This document shows, piece after piece, positions 31,201-39,038 of a stretch of 42,799 bases of DNA. Made by a program: the position numbers and the translations under genes. The notes below the pieces were generated by a model, which ran no database searches, was not told the origin of the DNA, and saw only the letters and a list, made by a program, of their open reading frames with translations. Within the stretch, counting starts at the first letter, position 1. The number at the start of each line of letters is the position of its first letter. Source of the DNA: a virus; the IMG/VR virus record IMGVR_UViG_3300042569_000357, positions 1 to 42,799 of that record, one strand, 5' to 3'.

Positions 31201-34200
31201 TTCTACGGCTTCATAGGCTTCTGCAGCAGAGAATCCAGCAGCTCTTAGTTGATTAAAAGCTAGTACTTGGTTTCTTGATTCCTTTGCAGATTTTTGCTGA
31301 TTGCTAACATACTGTCCTAAAGCAACTGCAGCCAAAGCCTTGCCAATATTTTGTAGCTGTGCTTTAAATCCTATAATTTCTCCAGTTTGCTTGTCAAAGT
31401 TAAACAGGGTATTCTTTTGTTTTTCAAAGTCTTCTGGGCTCATTCCAGCTATTAGGCTAATTAGATCTTCTTCGGCACCTAGCCTTCTCATGTCGTTTTC
31501 AATACCGCTGAAAAGATTAATTCCAGCTCCGCCACCAAAGAGTTTGTTGATGGCATCAGCCGAAGCCTCAAAGCCCTTTGCTACAGAAATTTGGTTTTTA
31601 CGAATGTCTCTTAGCTTCTTTAGAATGTCATCTAGAGAAGACGCTGCTGGCCCACCGCTACCGCCACCAGGATCTAAGTCTTCATCTATAGGAGCTGTAG
31701 TATTATCTTTTTCTGTTTCGGTAGTTATAAAACCACTGTCTAAAGCAAAATCTGTAAATTCTTTATCTTTATTTCCTGGTTCGTTTAGCCACTCTCTATA
31801 CTGGTCCATCATGGCTTCGTCGCCCTGAAGAAGCATTGTTGTAACAAATTGGGTCATAAAGGTTTTTTGAAAATTGTCTGGCAGCCCATTGAAATATTGT
31901 TCATATTCTTTGAAGTTGTCCATATTTTCTTCACCGATAAGATCGGTAATAACATCCATGCCCATTTTACCGTCAACAGAGTCTATGATCTCTTTCATTT
32001 CCAACATCTTGTCGGCGGCACCTTCATTTTCATTTAGGTATGTTAGAACTATTTCTGCATCTAGCACCCTAGATACTGACTCAAACATTTCTAGATATTT
32101 TCTAGCTTCTTCTGGAACATCGGATTTTGCAGCAATATTTGCCACAAAGTTTGTTTGCTGATCTAGAAGTGGCTCACCATTTTCATCTTTAAACATTTTC
32201 ATTACGTTAAGGGTTCTGTTGGTATCTGCGTTGCCCAGATTATCCATTAGAGTAAAGGTTTTTGTCATCATGTCTGCGTCTGATCCAAAAACGTTCATAA
32301 GTTCTGAAATTACTAGAGGGTCTAGGTCACTGGCTAGTCCGACAGTAAGCATGTATTCTTGAGTCTCGTTTAGTCCACTTGCATCAATTACTTGTTGTCT
32401 GGCTCCCATAGCAAGAGCTAGACCTTCGGGATCGTCTGCAAACCTATTTTCTATACTCTTTTTTGCAGCATCTTGTAGGGCCATTTTTCCAGAAAAGTCT
32501 GCACCCTCAAAAGAGCTGGCTATAGCTGCTCGTGTTTCTGCTCCTTGTTCCAGCAAAGCTGATCTGTCTATCATATACTGGTTTGTAAGACGTTCAGCTT
32601 TTGCTAAGTCTCCTGCAGCTTCTGCTATAGAAATTCTTTTTTCATAGTCTAGGTCTAGTGAGTCCAAAAGTTGCTGCTGTTGCTGTAATGCCATTTTTGA
32701 GCTTGCCACAACAGCTGCAGAAGCAGTTCCCATGTTGGCAAAAGCACTAACAACTTTTGGTCCAGTGATTGCAAGACCCGCAATGGTTCCTGCAACTCTA
32801 CCGATAGTAGCACCTATTGCAGTTCCTGGACCTGGAGCAATTGCTGTTCCTATTGCTGCACCCGCAATAGATCCACCCTGCATCATAGCCCCAGTTGAAA
32901 GGGCTGCATAGCCCAATTCTTCAAATGGATTTGGAAGTTCTTGTAGTTTTTGTGCTACAATACCTATCTGTTTTTCACTATCTTGAGCAAGATTTAGTCT
33001 GATGGTTAATGGGTCTTCTAAAAGGTTTTCCCCGTTTATTCCAAGAAGCTGTACGAGCCTTGCATTTACATTTAATCCAAAAGAAGTATCTCCAATTTCT
33101 TTTGCTATGTTAGAAACAATACTTCTTGCCTGTCCAGCATCTAAAGCTCCAGAAGATACGGCATTAACAAGCTGAGTAACTAGCTGATCCTCTGTAGCAG
33201 CTCTTCCAAGCTTAGAAATGTTTTCTCTAGTTGCAGCTGCCATCCCTTGGCCTTGTTCACTTTGAATAAAAGATTCTCCAAATGTGCTTTTACCTGTTTG
33301 AACAGCAAACGGCAAAAGAGCATCTGCTCTACGCTTATCCATAATTTCACCAGCAGATGCTTTTCCTGCAAACTCTGCAAAGCTTTCTACGGCACTATCT
33401 CCAGTTCCTAGGGCTTCATTAAGCTTTAGTGTGCTTGTTTGGGCCTGATCAAAAGCACTCTTAAGTGCAAAGGCACCTGCAGCTAGTGCTGTAAGTCCAA
33501 TAACCACTGGAGCAAATTTTCCTGCCATTTGAGCCATCATCAATGGCATGGAAGCCATCATAGCAATTTCTGCTCCAGGACCGCCAGTCATTCCGTACAT
33601 CATGGCTCCCATACCGACCATCGAAGCACCGCCTGCAACCTTACTACCTATTGCAGAAAAACGTTCTCTACGAGCTGCAGCTCTTTGCTTTTTTTCATCG
33701 GCTGCTATTGCTGCATTAGCAACCCTTTGTTTTTCGGCGTCTCTTGCGTTAGCTTCTGCTACTACAATTGCTCTAGCTCTTGATTTGTTTAGTTTTCTTT
33801 CATGCCTTAAAGCTTTACGCTGTTCTTCAGACATGGCGTCATATTGTTTTTGATTTATTCCATAACTTTGGGTTATTCCAGCAGCACGTCTGTCTCTTAC
33901 TTCTTTTCTTGCTGCTGCACGTTCTCTAGATCTTTCATTAGTTTTATCTAGAGCCATTGTCTTCTTTGCTTCAGCTTCTGAAATTCTCTTGTTTGTATTT
34001 CTATCGTAGAAATGACCCTTTTCAGTTACTCTAACTCTTTCAGTACCGTCGATGTATGCTGATGTTGTAGCTTTACCAGCCTTAGTAACATCCTTTTCTC
34101 CGTCTTCAATTCCCTTAACTACACCATCTACCATATTTTCTGCTGAAGTTTCTACAAGCAGTTCAGATGGAGAATTTGATCTTGATGCAGTATTTAGCCC

Positions 34201-37200
34201 TCTTGCAAGCAGTGCTTCTGGAGATTCACGAAGAATTCTTGCATAATTTGAGAATCTGTTTGCTCTACCTGTCGTCGTCGACTCTTTATTTTGATTTTTA
34301 GCATCAATTAGTTGATTGGCAACTCTAGCTTTTTGATCACTAGTAAGGGTTTCTGATTGCATGATCGCATCAGCTTGGTCTTTTAGACTACCTGGAACCA
34401 TTACGCTAACTTGATCTAAGAATCTGCTACCCCTTACTCTAGCAAAATCGTCTCCAAACAATCTTTGCATGAAGTTGGTGGCTTTATCTCTTCCATAAAA
34501 AATTTCCCTGGTTTTCTTTTGGAGATCTCCCCCAAGACTCTTGAGCCACGTCGTAGTTCTGCCACTAGAACTGGCTCCTCCTGGAACGGCTGGAGTCATT
34601 TGTAGTCCAGCTACAAAGTTAGAATCTTTAATAATTCTTCGAATTCTTGGATCTTCTATTTGAAAAACGGAATCCCTAGTTGCTCGACTATAAAATTTAT
34701 TAGTTTCGTTTTCAGTAAGTTTTCTGCCAGGGTCGCTGGCTGCTGCAGCCTGTAACTGACTGGCATATGATCTTTCTACATTGCTGATGTATCTGCGGAG
34801 CTCGCTGTCTGGAATACCGTGGTTCTGTGGAAGTCTCGCTAAGATCCCAGATCCAAAAGCTCCTCTAGGCAATCTTGCAAGCTCATCAGCATGTTGCTGG
34901 GCGGTCAAGCCACTGGCTCCTACAGTTGCAGTCGCTACATTGGATTGCTTAGTAATTGTTTCTATAAGATTTGGGTATTGAGTAATCTTAGTAACACCCT
35001 TAGCCCTAAGTTCCTCAATTTCTGTTGTATATTCTCTCCAGAGCTTTTCTGCATCAATGCCTAGTCTGTCAAATGCTCCAGTTCTTACCCCCTTTGTCCA
35101 CTCTCTACGAGCCAGCTCTGTGGCCTGCTCTAGGGTTAAGTTTCTAGTTCCTGAAGCCATGTGGCCAGAATTAACAGCCGTGCTGTGGGGGAAGTCAACT
35201 CTTCTATCTTCACCTGGTGGCTGTACGGGGATTCCACTAGGAACGCTTTGTTGATACCCAGGAATATTCTCAGCAATTATTCCCTTAATTAGGTCTTGAT
35301 ACTTTGCTGACTGCTTTGCTGGAATTACAGCTTCGCCAGGAGCAAGCATTGATGGAACAACATCCCCTGCACCCTTTGGTCCAGGTACTGAGAAGACTCC
35401 ATCCTTGTACCCTGGAATACCCATTTGTTTAAACAGTCTTGCAGCAAGGTTTAATTTTGGTGGTGGGTCAGCAACTACTGGTCTTCTTATGTATCGCTCT
35501 TGCTTAATTCCGTAGTTACCATCTTTTTGCGTTACTGGAAGTTCGTTATTTTCATATCGATGGTTTATCCTATTTCCTTTTGCATTAAGAGTGGTTCCAT
35601 AAAGTCCTGCGTTAGAAACAATAGACCTTAGTCTTTGAAGCATTGTAAACTTTGGCATTCCTACTGGAATTTTTAATCCTTGCTGACGAAGGGCTTGTTG
35701 CAATATTGGTATTAGTTGTGGCTCAGTTACAACAATTTTCTTAACATCTTTGAGAGTAAACCCGCCCATAATCTGAGCTTCAAAAAAGTCTTTGTCTTTT
35801 GATGTATAGGATCCCTTAATCTCATCTTTATTTCTTGTTCCTAGCTTAGCTGGTGTTCCAAATCTATCCAAAGATCTGTTGTAGCTATCTCCGTAAGTAA
35901 AAGTAGTTCTGTCTTTTATATTACGGTTTTTCAAAATCATTGCAGTATTGCCATACCTAAATGTTTTTGGGTTCATCAATGAAGCGTCTCTGTCCTTAAA
36001 TATACCTTGATAAGCAGACCTTGTAAGGCTCCTGTCTTTCTTTCCAGTAAGTCTACTGAACGAGCTTTGCTTGCGTCCTATAAAGCGTTGACCTCTTTCT
36101 TCTTTAAACATATATCCATATGTTGGACGTTTTGAAGGATCTACATCTTGTGGTAAACCAAATAGTCTTTCTTCTGCATATGCCCTGTCTTTTTCGGTGT
36201 CTCCAGCATTACTTCTCTTGGTTTCAAATACGCTCTTGTACCTTTTGTCTTTGCTACCGATAAGACTGAGCAAATCTTTATCTTGCATTCTAACTGCAAT
36301 TTTTGGATTAGATCTTATAAATTTGTTAGCAATAGAGTCTTGCCAGAAATTTGGCTCTGAGCCATGTGGTCCTAAACGGTTTCCAGTCATCAGCCTTAGA
36401 AGGCCTTCCCCTATTCCGTAATTACTGCCTTCTGGCTGAACCGCAGACTTAAACTTTGCAAATGGGTTACGGCCGAATCTAAATCCAGGAACGTTGTCTG
36501 CAATCATAGAAGAAATAAATCCACTGTACTTTTGAGCTTGTCTTGCAGGAATAACTGCCTCGCCTGGAGAAAGCATTGCAGGAACTATGTCCCCAGCACC
36601 TTTTGGACCTGGGACTGACAACACACCAGAGGCGTATCCTATGGCAGGGCCAGCTCCTTTAGGTGGTCTTGTTCTTGTAATAGGGGATCCAGTCATTGCA
36701 ACTTGAGCGGCAATTGCTCTTCTGTAAGCCTCAGTTAGACCATTAACTGCTATTGCTTCAGAAGTAAAAGTTTGTCTTAGCTTTTGGTGCACTTGGTCTA
36801 GGGATGCTGCAACGGCAGAAGCTTCTAGCTGTTGCTGAGTCATGTACTCTGTTTGCATACCAAGCTGTGTACTTGCTGTGCCAGCTCTATTCATTGCAGT
36901 TTTAAAGAATACAAAACCCTTTACTACGTTGGCAACACCGTTAGCAATAAGACCAAAGCCCATCAAGAATACTGGTCCGATTACTCCAGCTATAGCAGTA
37001 AGGCCGACAACAAAGTTCTTTGCTCCGTCATCTAGCTCATCAAACTTTTTAAGAATCTTTGTTCCAAATTCTAGGATAGGGGTTACAGCTTTTAGGAATG
37101 CCTCTCCTAGTGGAATAAGAGTAACCTTTATATCTTCCAAAGCTTTTTGGAATTTAAACATTGGAGAGTCTTCAATTTTCTTAAGCTCTCTGGCGGATAG

Positions 37201-38643
37201 AACGGCAAGCTCTTCTGTAGTTGCATTAGCAAGACTTAAAACACGGCTTGCCTGATTACCCTCTTTAATAACGTTTTGAAATAATGTAGATAGACGAGAG
37301 AATTGGAACTTTCCAAATAGCTGTTCAATTGCTCTTGCACGATTTAGCGGGTCTAGGGTGTCAAGTGCAGTAGCAAAATCCATAACAAGACCTTTTACGT
37401 CTCCAGCGTTTGCCTCAACAATGCCTTTAATGTTAATCCCAAATCCTGCAAGCATTTCAGAAGCTCTGCCAGTTGGGTTAATCAAAGCCGCTAGACCAGA
37501 CTTAAGTGCGTTTGCACCTTCTGAAGCGTTAATGCCACCTTCACGCATAGCAGTTAGGAAGAATGTTAGATCTTCTACGTCTCCACCTAGTTGCTGAACA
37601 ACTGGACCAGCTTTAGGAATAGCAATAGTTAAGTCTTCAATAGATGTAATTGTTTGGTTTTCAACAGCGTTAAGAAAGTCAATTTTTCCTGCTAACTCTT
37701 CTGCAGAAACTCCAAAAGCATCTGTTAGTGATATTGTTGCTTGTAGTGCTTCTGCTTGCTCTACCCCACCGAGTACCGCTAGCCTTGTTGTTTCAGCAAC
37801 TTGAGCATTAAGCTCTGCACCCATCTTTCCAGTAGCTGCAATGTCTGCGGCAAGCTCCATTGTTTTTGCAGCTGCAATTCCATACTTGGTAAATTCATTT
37901 GCAAGATTTTGGATATCCCTAACAGCTTTATCGGTTTCTTCTGTTGTGGTAAACATTTCACCATAAACACGCTTAAACCTAACAGCCTGCTTTTCCATAT
38001 CCATGAATGTTTTTGCAGCTACGGTACCTAGCATTACAAGTGGAACAGTAAAACCAACCATAAGCTGACGACCAGCCCACTGAGTATTTTTACCAAAGTT
38101 TAAAAGATTAGTAGAACCCTGCTTAAGTAGCTGATTAAGTAGTGCTTGCCTTTGAGCAGCAATTTGGGTTTTTGTAGAAAGGTTTTCCATGTCAAGAGCA
38201 AGTGGTCTGACTGCGATTGCTCGCATAGCACCGTTTGCATCTCTACCCATCTTAATGTATTGAGTTTGCAAGTCTTTGACACGTTCACGTGCGACTTTGT
38301 TAATTGTATCAAATTCAGCCCTAAAAAATCTTCCGAAGCTTTTAGTTGCTGCTCCAGAATATCTGAAGTACTCCCCCATAGAGAGTTTATTTTTTTCAAG
38401 AGAGCTTGTAAAGGAATCTGTTGTCGTCTTTACATTTTTTATGGTAGCTGAAAACTGACCAGTTCTATTTATGCTGTTTAGCAGCGACTGCTGCATTTGC
38501 ATTGAGGATGCACTAGCAGCAGCCCCAGATTTTGCCAAAGAGGTATGGAAGGCTGATATCTGTCGCTGAAGATTTTTGATATTGGCCAGAGCTGCGGCCG
38601 TATCAATATCAACTCTTATTCTGGCGTTGGCATCTTCAGCCAT
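28267..38643 (-). CDS. tape measure protein with embedded domains
   Basis: The 3458-residue protein sets tail length and is expelled during infection. Residues ~180-455 are a TP901-type tape-measure core (FGKNTQWAGRQLMVGFTVPLVMLG, IAAATGKMGAELNAQV-like, AMREGGINASEGANALKSGLAALINP). Hydrophobic stretches lie near 540-570, 1665-1725 (Met/Gly-rich) and 1920-1960. A long coiled coil spans ~2538-2620. Four 'IPAML.PGE' repeats occur at 669-724, 1078-1133, 2903-2962 and 3326-3376. Two domain-like inserts are flanked by them: ~745-1000, and an ADP-ribosyltransferase-like segment at ~3095-3278. GAGGGTG precedes the ATG. At the usual ~0.15 nm per residue the tail would be near 500 nm, less if the inserts are globular. 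Confidence 0.93.
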   Translation of the reverse strand: MAEDANARIRVDIDTAAALANIKNLQRQISAFHTSLAKSGAAASASSMQMQQSLLNSINRTGQFSATIKNVKTTTDSFTSSLEKNKLSMGEYFRYSGAATKSFGRFFRAEFDTINKVARERVKDLQTQYIKMGRDANGAMRAIAVRPLALDMENLSTKTQIAAQRQALLNQLLKQGSTNLLNFGKNTQWAGRQLMVGFTVPLVMLGTVAAKTFMDMEKQAVRFKRVYGEMFTTTEETDKAVRDIQNLANEFTKYGIAAAKTMELAADIAATGKMGAELNAQVAETTRLAVLGGVEQAEALQATISLTDAFGVSAEELAGKIDFLNAVENQTITSIEDLTIAIPKAGPVVQQLGGDVEDLTFFLTAMREGGINASEGANALKSGLAALINPTGRASEMLAGFGINIKGIVEANAGDVKGLVMDFATALDTLDPLNRARAIEQLFGKFQFSRLSTLFQNVIKEGNQASRVLSLANATTEELAVLSARELKKIEDSPMFKFQKALEDIKVTLIPLGEAFLKAVTPILEFGTKILKKFDELDDGAKNFVVGLTAIAGVIGPVFLMGFGLIANGVANVVKGFVFFKTAMNRAGTASTQLGMQTEYMTQQQLEASAVAASLDQVHQKLRQTFTSEAIAVNGLTEAYRRAIAAQVAMTGSPITRTRPPKGAGPAIGYASGVLSVPGPKGAGDIVPAMLSPGEAVIPARQAQKYSGFISSMIADNVPGFRFGRNPFAKFKSAVQPEGSNYGIGEGLLRLMTGNRLGPHGSEPNFWQDSIANKFIRSNPKIAVRMQDKDLLSLIGSKDKRYKSVFETKRSNAGDTEKDRAYAEERLFGLPQDVDPSKRPTYGYMFKEERGQRFIGRKQSSFSRLTGKKDRSLTRSAYQGIFKDRDASLMNPKTFRYGNTAMILKNRNIKDRTTFTYGDSYNRSLDRFGTPAKLGTRNKDEIKGSYTSKDKDFFEAQIMGGFTLKDVKKIVVTEPQLIPILQQALRQQGLKIPVGMPKFTMLQRLRSIVSNAGLYGTTLNAKGNRINHRYENNELPVTQKDGNYGIKQERYIRRPVVADPPPKLNLAARLFKQMGIPGYKDGVFSVPGPKGAGDVVPSMLAPGEAVIPAKQSAKYQDLIKGIIAENIPGYQQSVPSGIPVQPPGEDRRVDFPHSTAVNSGHMASGTRNLTLEQATELARREWTKGVRTGAFDRLGIDAEKLWREYTTEIEELRAKGVTKITQYPNLIETITKQSNVATATVGASGLTAQQHADELARLPRGAFGSGILARLPQNHGIPDSELRRYISNVERSYASQLQAAAASDPGRKLTENETNKFYSRATRDSVFQIEDPRIRRIIKDSNFVAGLQMTPAVPGGASSSGRTTTWLKSLGGDLQKKTREIFYGRDKATNFMQRLFGDDFARVRGSRFLDQVSVMVPGSLKDQADAIMQSETLTSDQKARVANQLIDAKNQNKESTTTGRANRFSNYARILRESPEALLARGLNTASRSNSPSELLVETSAENMVDGVVKGIEDGEKDVTKAGKATTSAYIDGTERVRVTEKGHFYDRNTNKRISEAEAKKTMALDKTNERSRERAAARKEVRDRRAAGITQSYGINQKQYDAMSEEQRKALRHERKLNKSRARAIVVAEANARDAEKQRVANAAIAADEKKQRAAARRERFSAIGSKVAGGASMVGMGAMMYGMTGGPGAEIAMMASMPLMMAQMAGKFAPVVIGLTALAAGAFALKSAFDQAQTSTLKLNEALGTGDSAVESFAEFAGKASAGEIMDKRRADALLPFAVQTGKSTFGESFIQSEQGQGMAAATRENISKLGRAATEDQLVTQLVNAVSSGALDAGQARSIVSNIAKEIGDTSFGLNVNARLVQLLGINGENLLEDPLTIRLNLAQDSEKQIGIVAQKLQELPNPFEELGYAALSTGAMMQGGSIAGAAIGTAIAPGPGTAIGATIGRVAGTIAGLAITGPKVVSAFANMGTASAAVVASSKMALQQQQQLLDSLDLDYEKRISIAEAAGDLAKAERLTNQYMIDRSALLEQGAETRAAIASSFEGADFSGKMALQDAAKKSIENRFADDPEGLALAMGARQQVIDASGLNETQEYMLTVGLASDLDPLVISELMNVFGSDADMMTKTFTLMDNLGNADTNRTLNVMKMFKDENGEPLLDQQTNFVANIAAKSDVPEEARKYLEMFESVSRVLDAEIVLTYLNENEGAADKMLEMKEIIDSVDGKMGMDVITDLIGEENMDNFKEYEQYFNGLPDNFQKTFMTQFVTTMLLQGDEAMMDQYREWLNEPGNKDKEFTDFALDSGFITTETEKDNTTAPIDEDLDPGGGSGGPAASSLDDILKKLRDIRKNQISVAKGFEASADAINKLFGGGAGINLFSGIENDMRRLGAEEDLISLIAGMSPEDFEKQKNTLFNFDKQTGEIIGFKAQLQNIGKALAAVALGQYVSNQQKSAKESRNQVLAFNQLRAAGFSAAEAYEAVEDAAVASAVATGNVTRDQLNTMLAELRNAKAAMEEAARLTPEGLQDVFEEGFNRAMESFDVRERKLTLEYEFKIANDQAIIENAQNQIDAIRYQLDDYDADLRGIEDQENAINKTYDEKLEALERVRKANQQVLDQEKGKLSVAEAITRGDLAAAARAVQDVRESSASSYFTGQTDALNEGRQSLLESIRGKAGLSRIEIEERIEQLTNQILEIEESALEPAAERVRLADLELEAKLEEEKVLGRTKAEWENIKNGIDLARISSAGYKDDMDKALAVVQDVKDAWAGIQSKVVTLTVQTVTDGAVPPATTYNDGGKEEDEIIPDKPTITFPEPNSHGRRLRAQMNIHPPVMAGALKAAGADSGGADARDRRLAQFLSKVTKAEADRLIALSVSSLPPDVWNPSFGPWGGEIGVGAMFDPYGNRYAAGGLISGPGTGTSDSIPAMLSNGEYVIKAASVNKFGQRFLDSINSGELPGFKMGGMMRDGGRSSKSTPAKPVGRISADAAERRALAAKPSGRGYDTPPPAATPKPSMFEKALDFGAKISPLISMAKEGIDITKSLINVGQGKATSADAMVLGLGALNFIPGGRGVSTGVKAVTQATKNTSALKNFINFKRNPNPQVLKDPDEIATMDGYVRNAAHTLFGSYDRNRAFIDNIIKSNSLGISKGTPLVRVANESDAEILKLLKPGQSVTLDRFMSVTTASSKEFLEGMAKGTVQTGGRRGGNGLPLYPLYKFNVKSDIPGVEDINKILPTPASNVVDGLLARGQNMKLVRVTTDRATGQKIYHFDIGQGIRAKTGFQQLKGKDYNREMIDGLIREGRPDLTPSYRQSVPGLGGYQNRSEWMPRYFANGGLVSRGTDTIPAMLSPGEYVVKSQRVKELGTKLFDSINSGSFSAGSFSGGPTAQNFSSPSFNTQVSPVSISQGSVISSQVTPISSSSVYNYNLSVNVASQSDPNAIAQTVMGQIRNIDSQRIRSNRF
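28516..28668 (-). repeat. tape measure 'IPAML-PGE' repeat, copy 4
   Basis: Encodes residues ~3326-3376: RYFANGGLVSRGTDTIPAML, then SPGEYVVKSQRVKELG and FDSINSG. Shares with copy 3 GGL-S, D-IPAML, GEYV and F-DSINSG. Such Gly-rich 'GGLV.GPGT..SDSIPAMLS.GEYV' motifs recur in tape measure proteins; their role is not known to me. Confidence 0.85.
28810..29361 (-). other. ADP-ribosyltransferase-like domain inside the tape measure protein
   Basis: Covers residues ~3095-3278. Landmarks in the ART order are: a strand with Arg (TPLVRVANE, R3152); KPGQSVTLDRFMSVTTAS, matching the hydrophobic-S-T-S/T strand (S3178, V, T3180, T3181); and VVDGLLARGQNMKLVRV (D3240), aligned with the E-x-E-VLLPRG strand of VIP2/exoenzyme-type toxins. 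The usual E-x-E would read V3238-x-D3240, so the site is altered and may be inactive, or use Asp. The fold likeness is my inference from motif order and spacing. Confidence 0.5.
29758..29937 (-). repeat. tape measure 'IPAML-PGE' repeat, copy 3
   Basis: Encodes residues ~2903-2962: RYAAGGLISGPGTGTSDSIP, then AMLSNGEYVIKAASVNKFG, RFLDSINSGELPGFKMGGMM. It lies just upstream in the protein of the ADP-ribosyltransferase-like segment, which copy 4 closes. Confidence 0.85.
35245..35412 (-). repeat. tape measure 'IPAML-PGE' repeat, copy 2
   Basis: Encodes residues 1078-1133: GYKDGVFSVPGPKGAGDVVP, then SMLAPGEAVIPAKQSAKYQD and IIAENIPGYQ. It is very close to copy 1 (shared SVPGPKGAGD-VP-ML-PGEAVIPA-Q--KY and I-A-N-PG), at both DNA and protein level. 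Confidence 0.88.
35644..36411 (-). other. domain-like insert with RPTYGY / YGDS / EAQIMGG motifs inside the tape measure
   Basis: Covers residues ~745-1000, between repeat copies 1 and 2. Motifs in order are FETKRSNAG, EERLFGLPQDVDPSKRPTYGYM (R839), RYGNTAMILKNRNIKDRTTFTYGDS and FFEAQIMGGFTLKDVKKIVV (E955, Q957). From memory, bacterial and phage domains with this 'RP.YGY ... YGD... L(K) ... RTT.T.GDS ... EAQI.GG' pattern exist and may be ADP-ribosyltransferase-related. I cannot confirm the family name here. Confidence 0.45.
36472..36639 (-). repeat. tape measure 'IPAML-PGE' repeat, copy 1
   Basis: Encodes residues 669-724: GYASGVLSVPGPKGAGDIVP, then AMLSPGEAVIPARQAQKYSG and MIADNVPGFRFG. It opens the first bracketed insert of the tape measure protein. 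Confidence 0.88.
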
Positions 38644-38666
38644 CCATTAACACCCTCTTTATTTAG

Positions 38667-38984
38667 CTAGTTCAAGACGTTGAGAGCTGTATCTCCTAGC
38701 TTTACGCCAGAAGCCTCCTCAACAATCTTGTAGACTGTAGGAAGATCTAGATTATCTTCCAAAGCCTTCAAATCTTCAGCCAAGTCGGGCTTGTACTGCT
38801 TCATTGCAATTTGAACACATTCCATCAGTAGGCTCATCGACTTGTCATTGTCTTCTGCTACATCTGTAATACCCTCAAACTTTTTCATAAAAGGACGCAA
38901 CAGTGAAATCTTTAGTGGTCTCACCTTAACTTCTGTGCCGTCAATTAACTTAATTGTTTTCTCTTCGTATACTTCTGTACTCAT
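38667..38984 (-). CDS. tail assembly chaperone, short paralogue
   Basis: The 105-residue protein is homologous over most of its length to the N-terminal half of the next-upstream chaperone: KLIDGTEVKVRPLKISLLRPFM matches SLVDGTEIELSPLKLKYLREFM, and LEDNLDLPTVYKIVEEASGVKL matches LEDSMDLPGIYKVLEIAAGIKI (about 40% identity by eye). It corresponds to the short G-type chaperone that binds the tape measure before tail polymerisation, and precedes that gene by 23 bases. GGAAGGA and an extended -10 box (TGTTATAAT) lie upstream, so it can be expressed separately. Unlike the usual case it is a separate gene, not the unshifted product of a frameshift pair. Confidence 0.8.
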   Translation of the reverse strand: MSTEVYEEKTIKLIDGTEVKVRPLKISLLRPFMKKFEGITDVAEDNDKSMSLLMECVQIAMKQYKPDLAEDLKALEDNLDLPTVYKIVEEASGVKLGDTALNVLN

Positions 38985-39019
38985 ATTTTTTGTATTCCTT
39001 CCGCTATGAGGCTTTAATA

Positions 39020-39028
39020 ATTATAACA
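39020..39028 (-). promoter_or_regulatory. extended -10 promoter (TGTTATAAT) before short chaperone
   Basis: TGTTATAAT lies in the 54-base gap, with a predicted leader of ~29 bases that includes GGAAGGA. Just upstream, overlapping the stop of the long chaperone, is an AT-rich imperfect stem (AAAAAgCCT ... AGGTTTTT) that might act as a weak terminator. Confidence 0.5.
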
Positions 39029-39038
39029 CAAAAACCTT

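Noticed and set aside
31301-31828. Plus-strand open frame of 175 codons opposite the tape measure gene
   Set aside because: It lies wholly antisense to well-supported coding sequence, has no ribosome binding site of note and gives a low-complexity Ser/Leu/Phe protein, as expected from the reverse of helical coding DNA. Every supported gene here is on the minus strand.
36842-37255. Plus-strand open frame of 137 codons opposite the tape measure core
   Set aside because: Antisense to the TP901-like core, with no family resemblance and no regulatory signals. Treated as a shadow.
28522-38643. Tape measure protein as carrier of a lysozyme, transglycosylase or peptidase domain
   Set aside because: No GH23-type E..S..GxxQ, NlpC/P60 or M23 HxH motif could be found by reading. 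The two domain-like inserts have other motifs.
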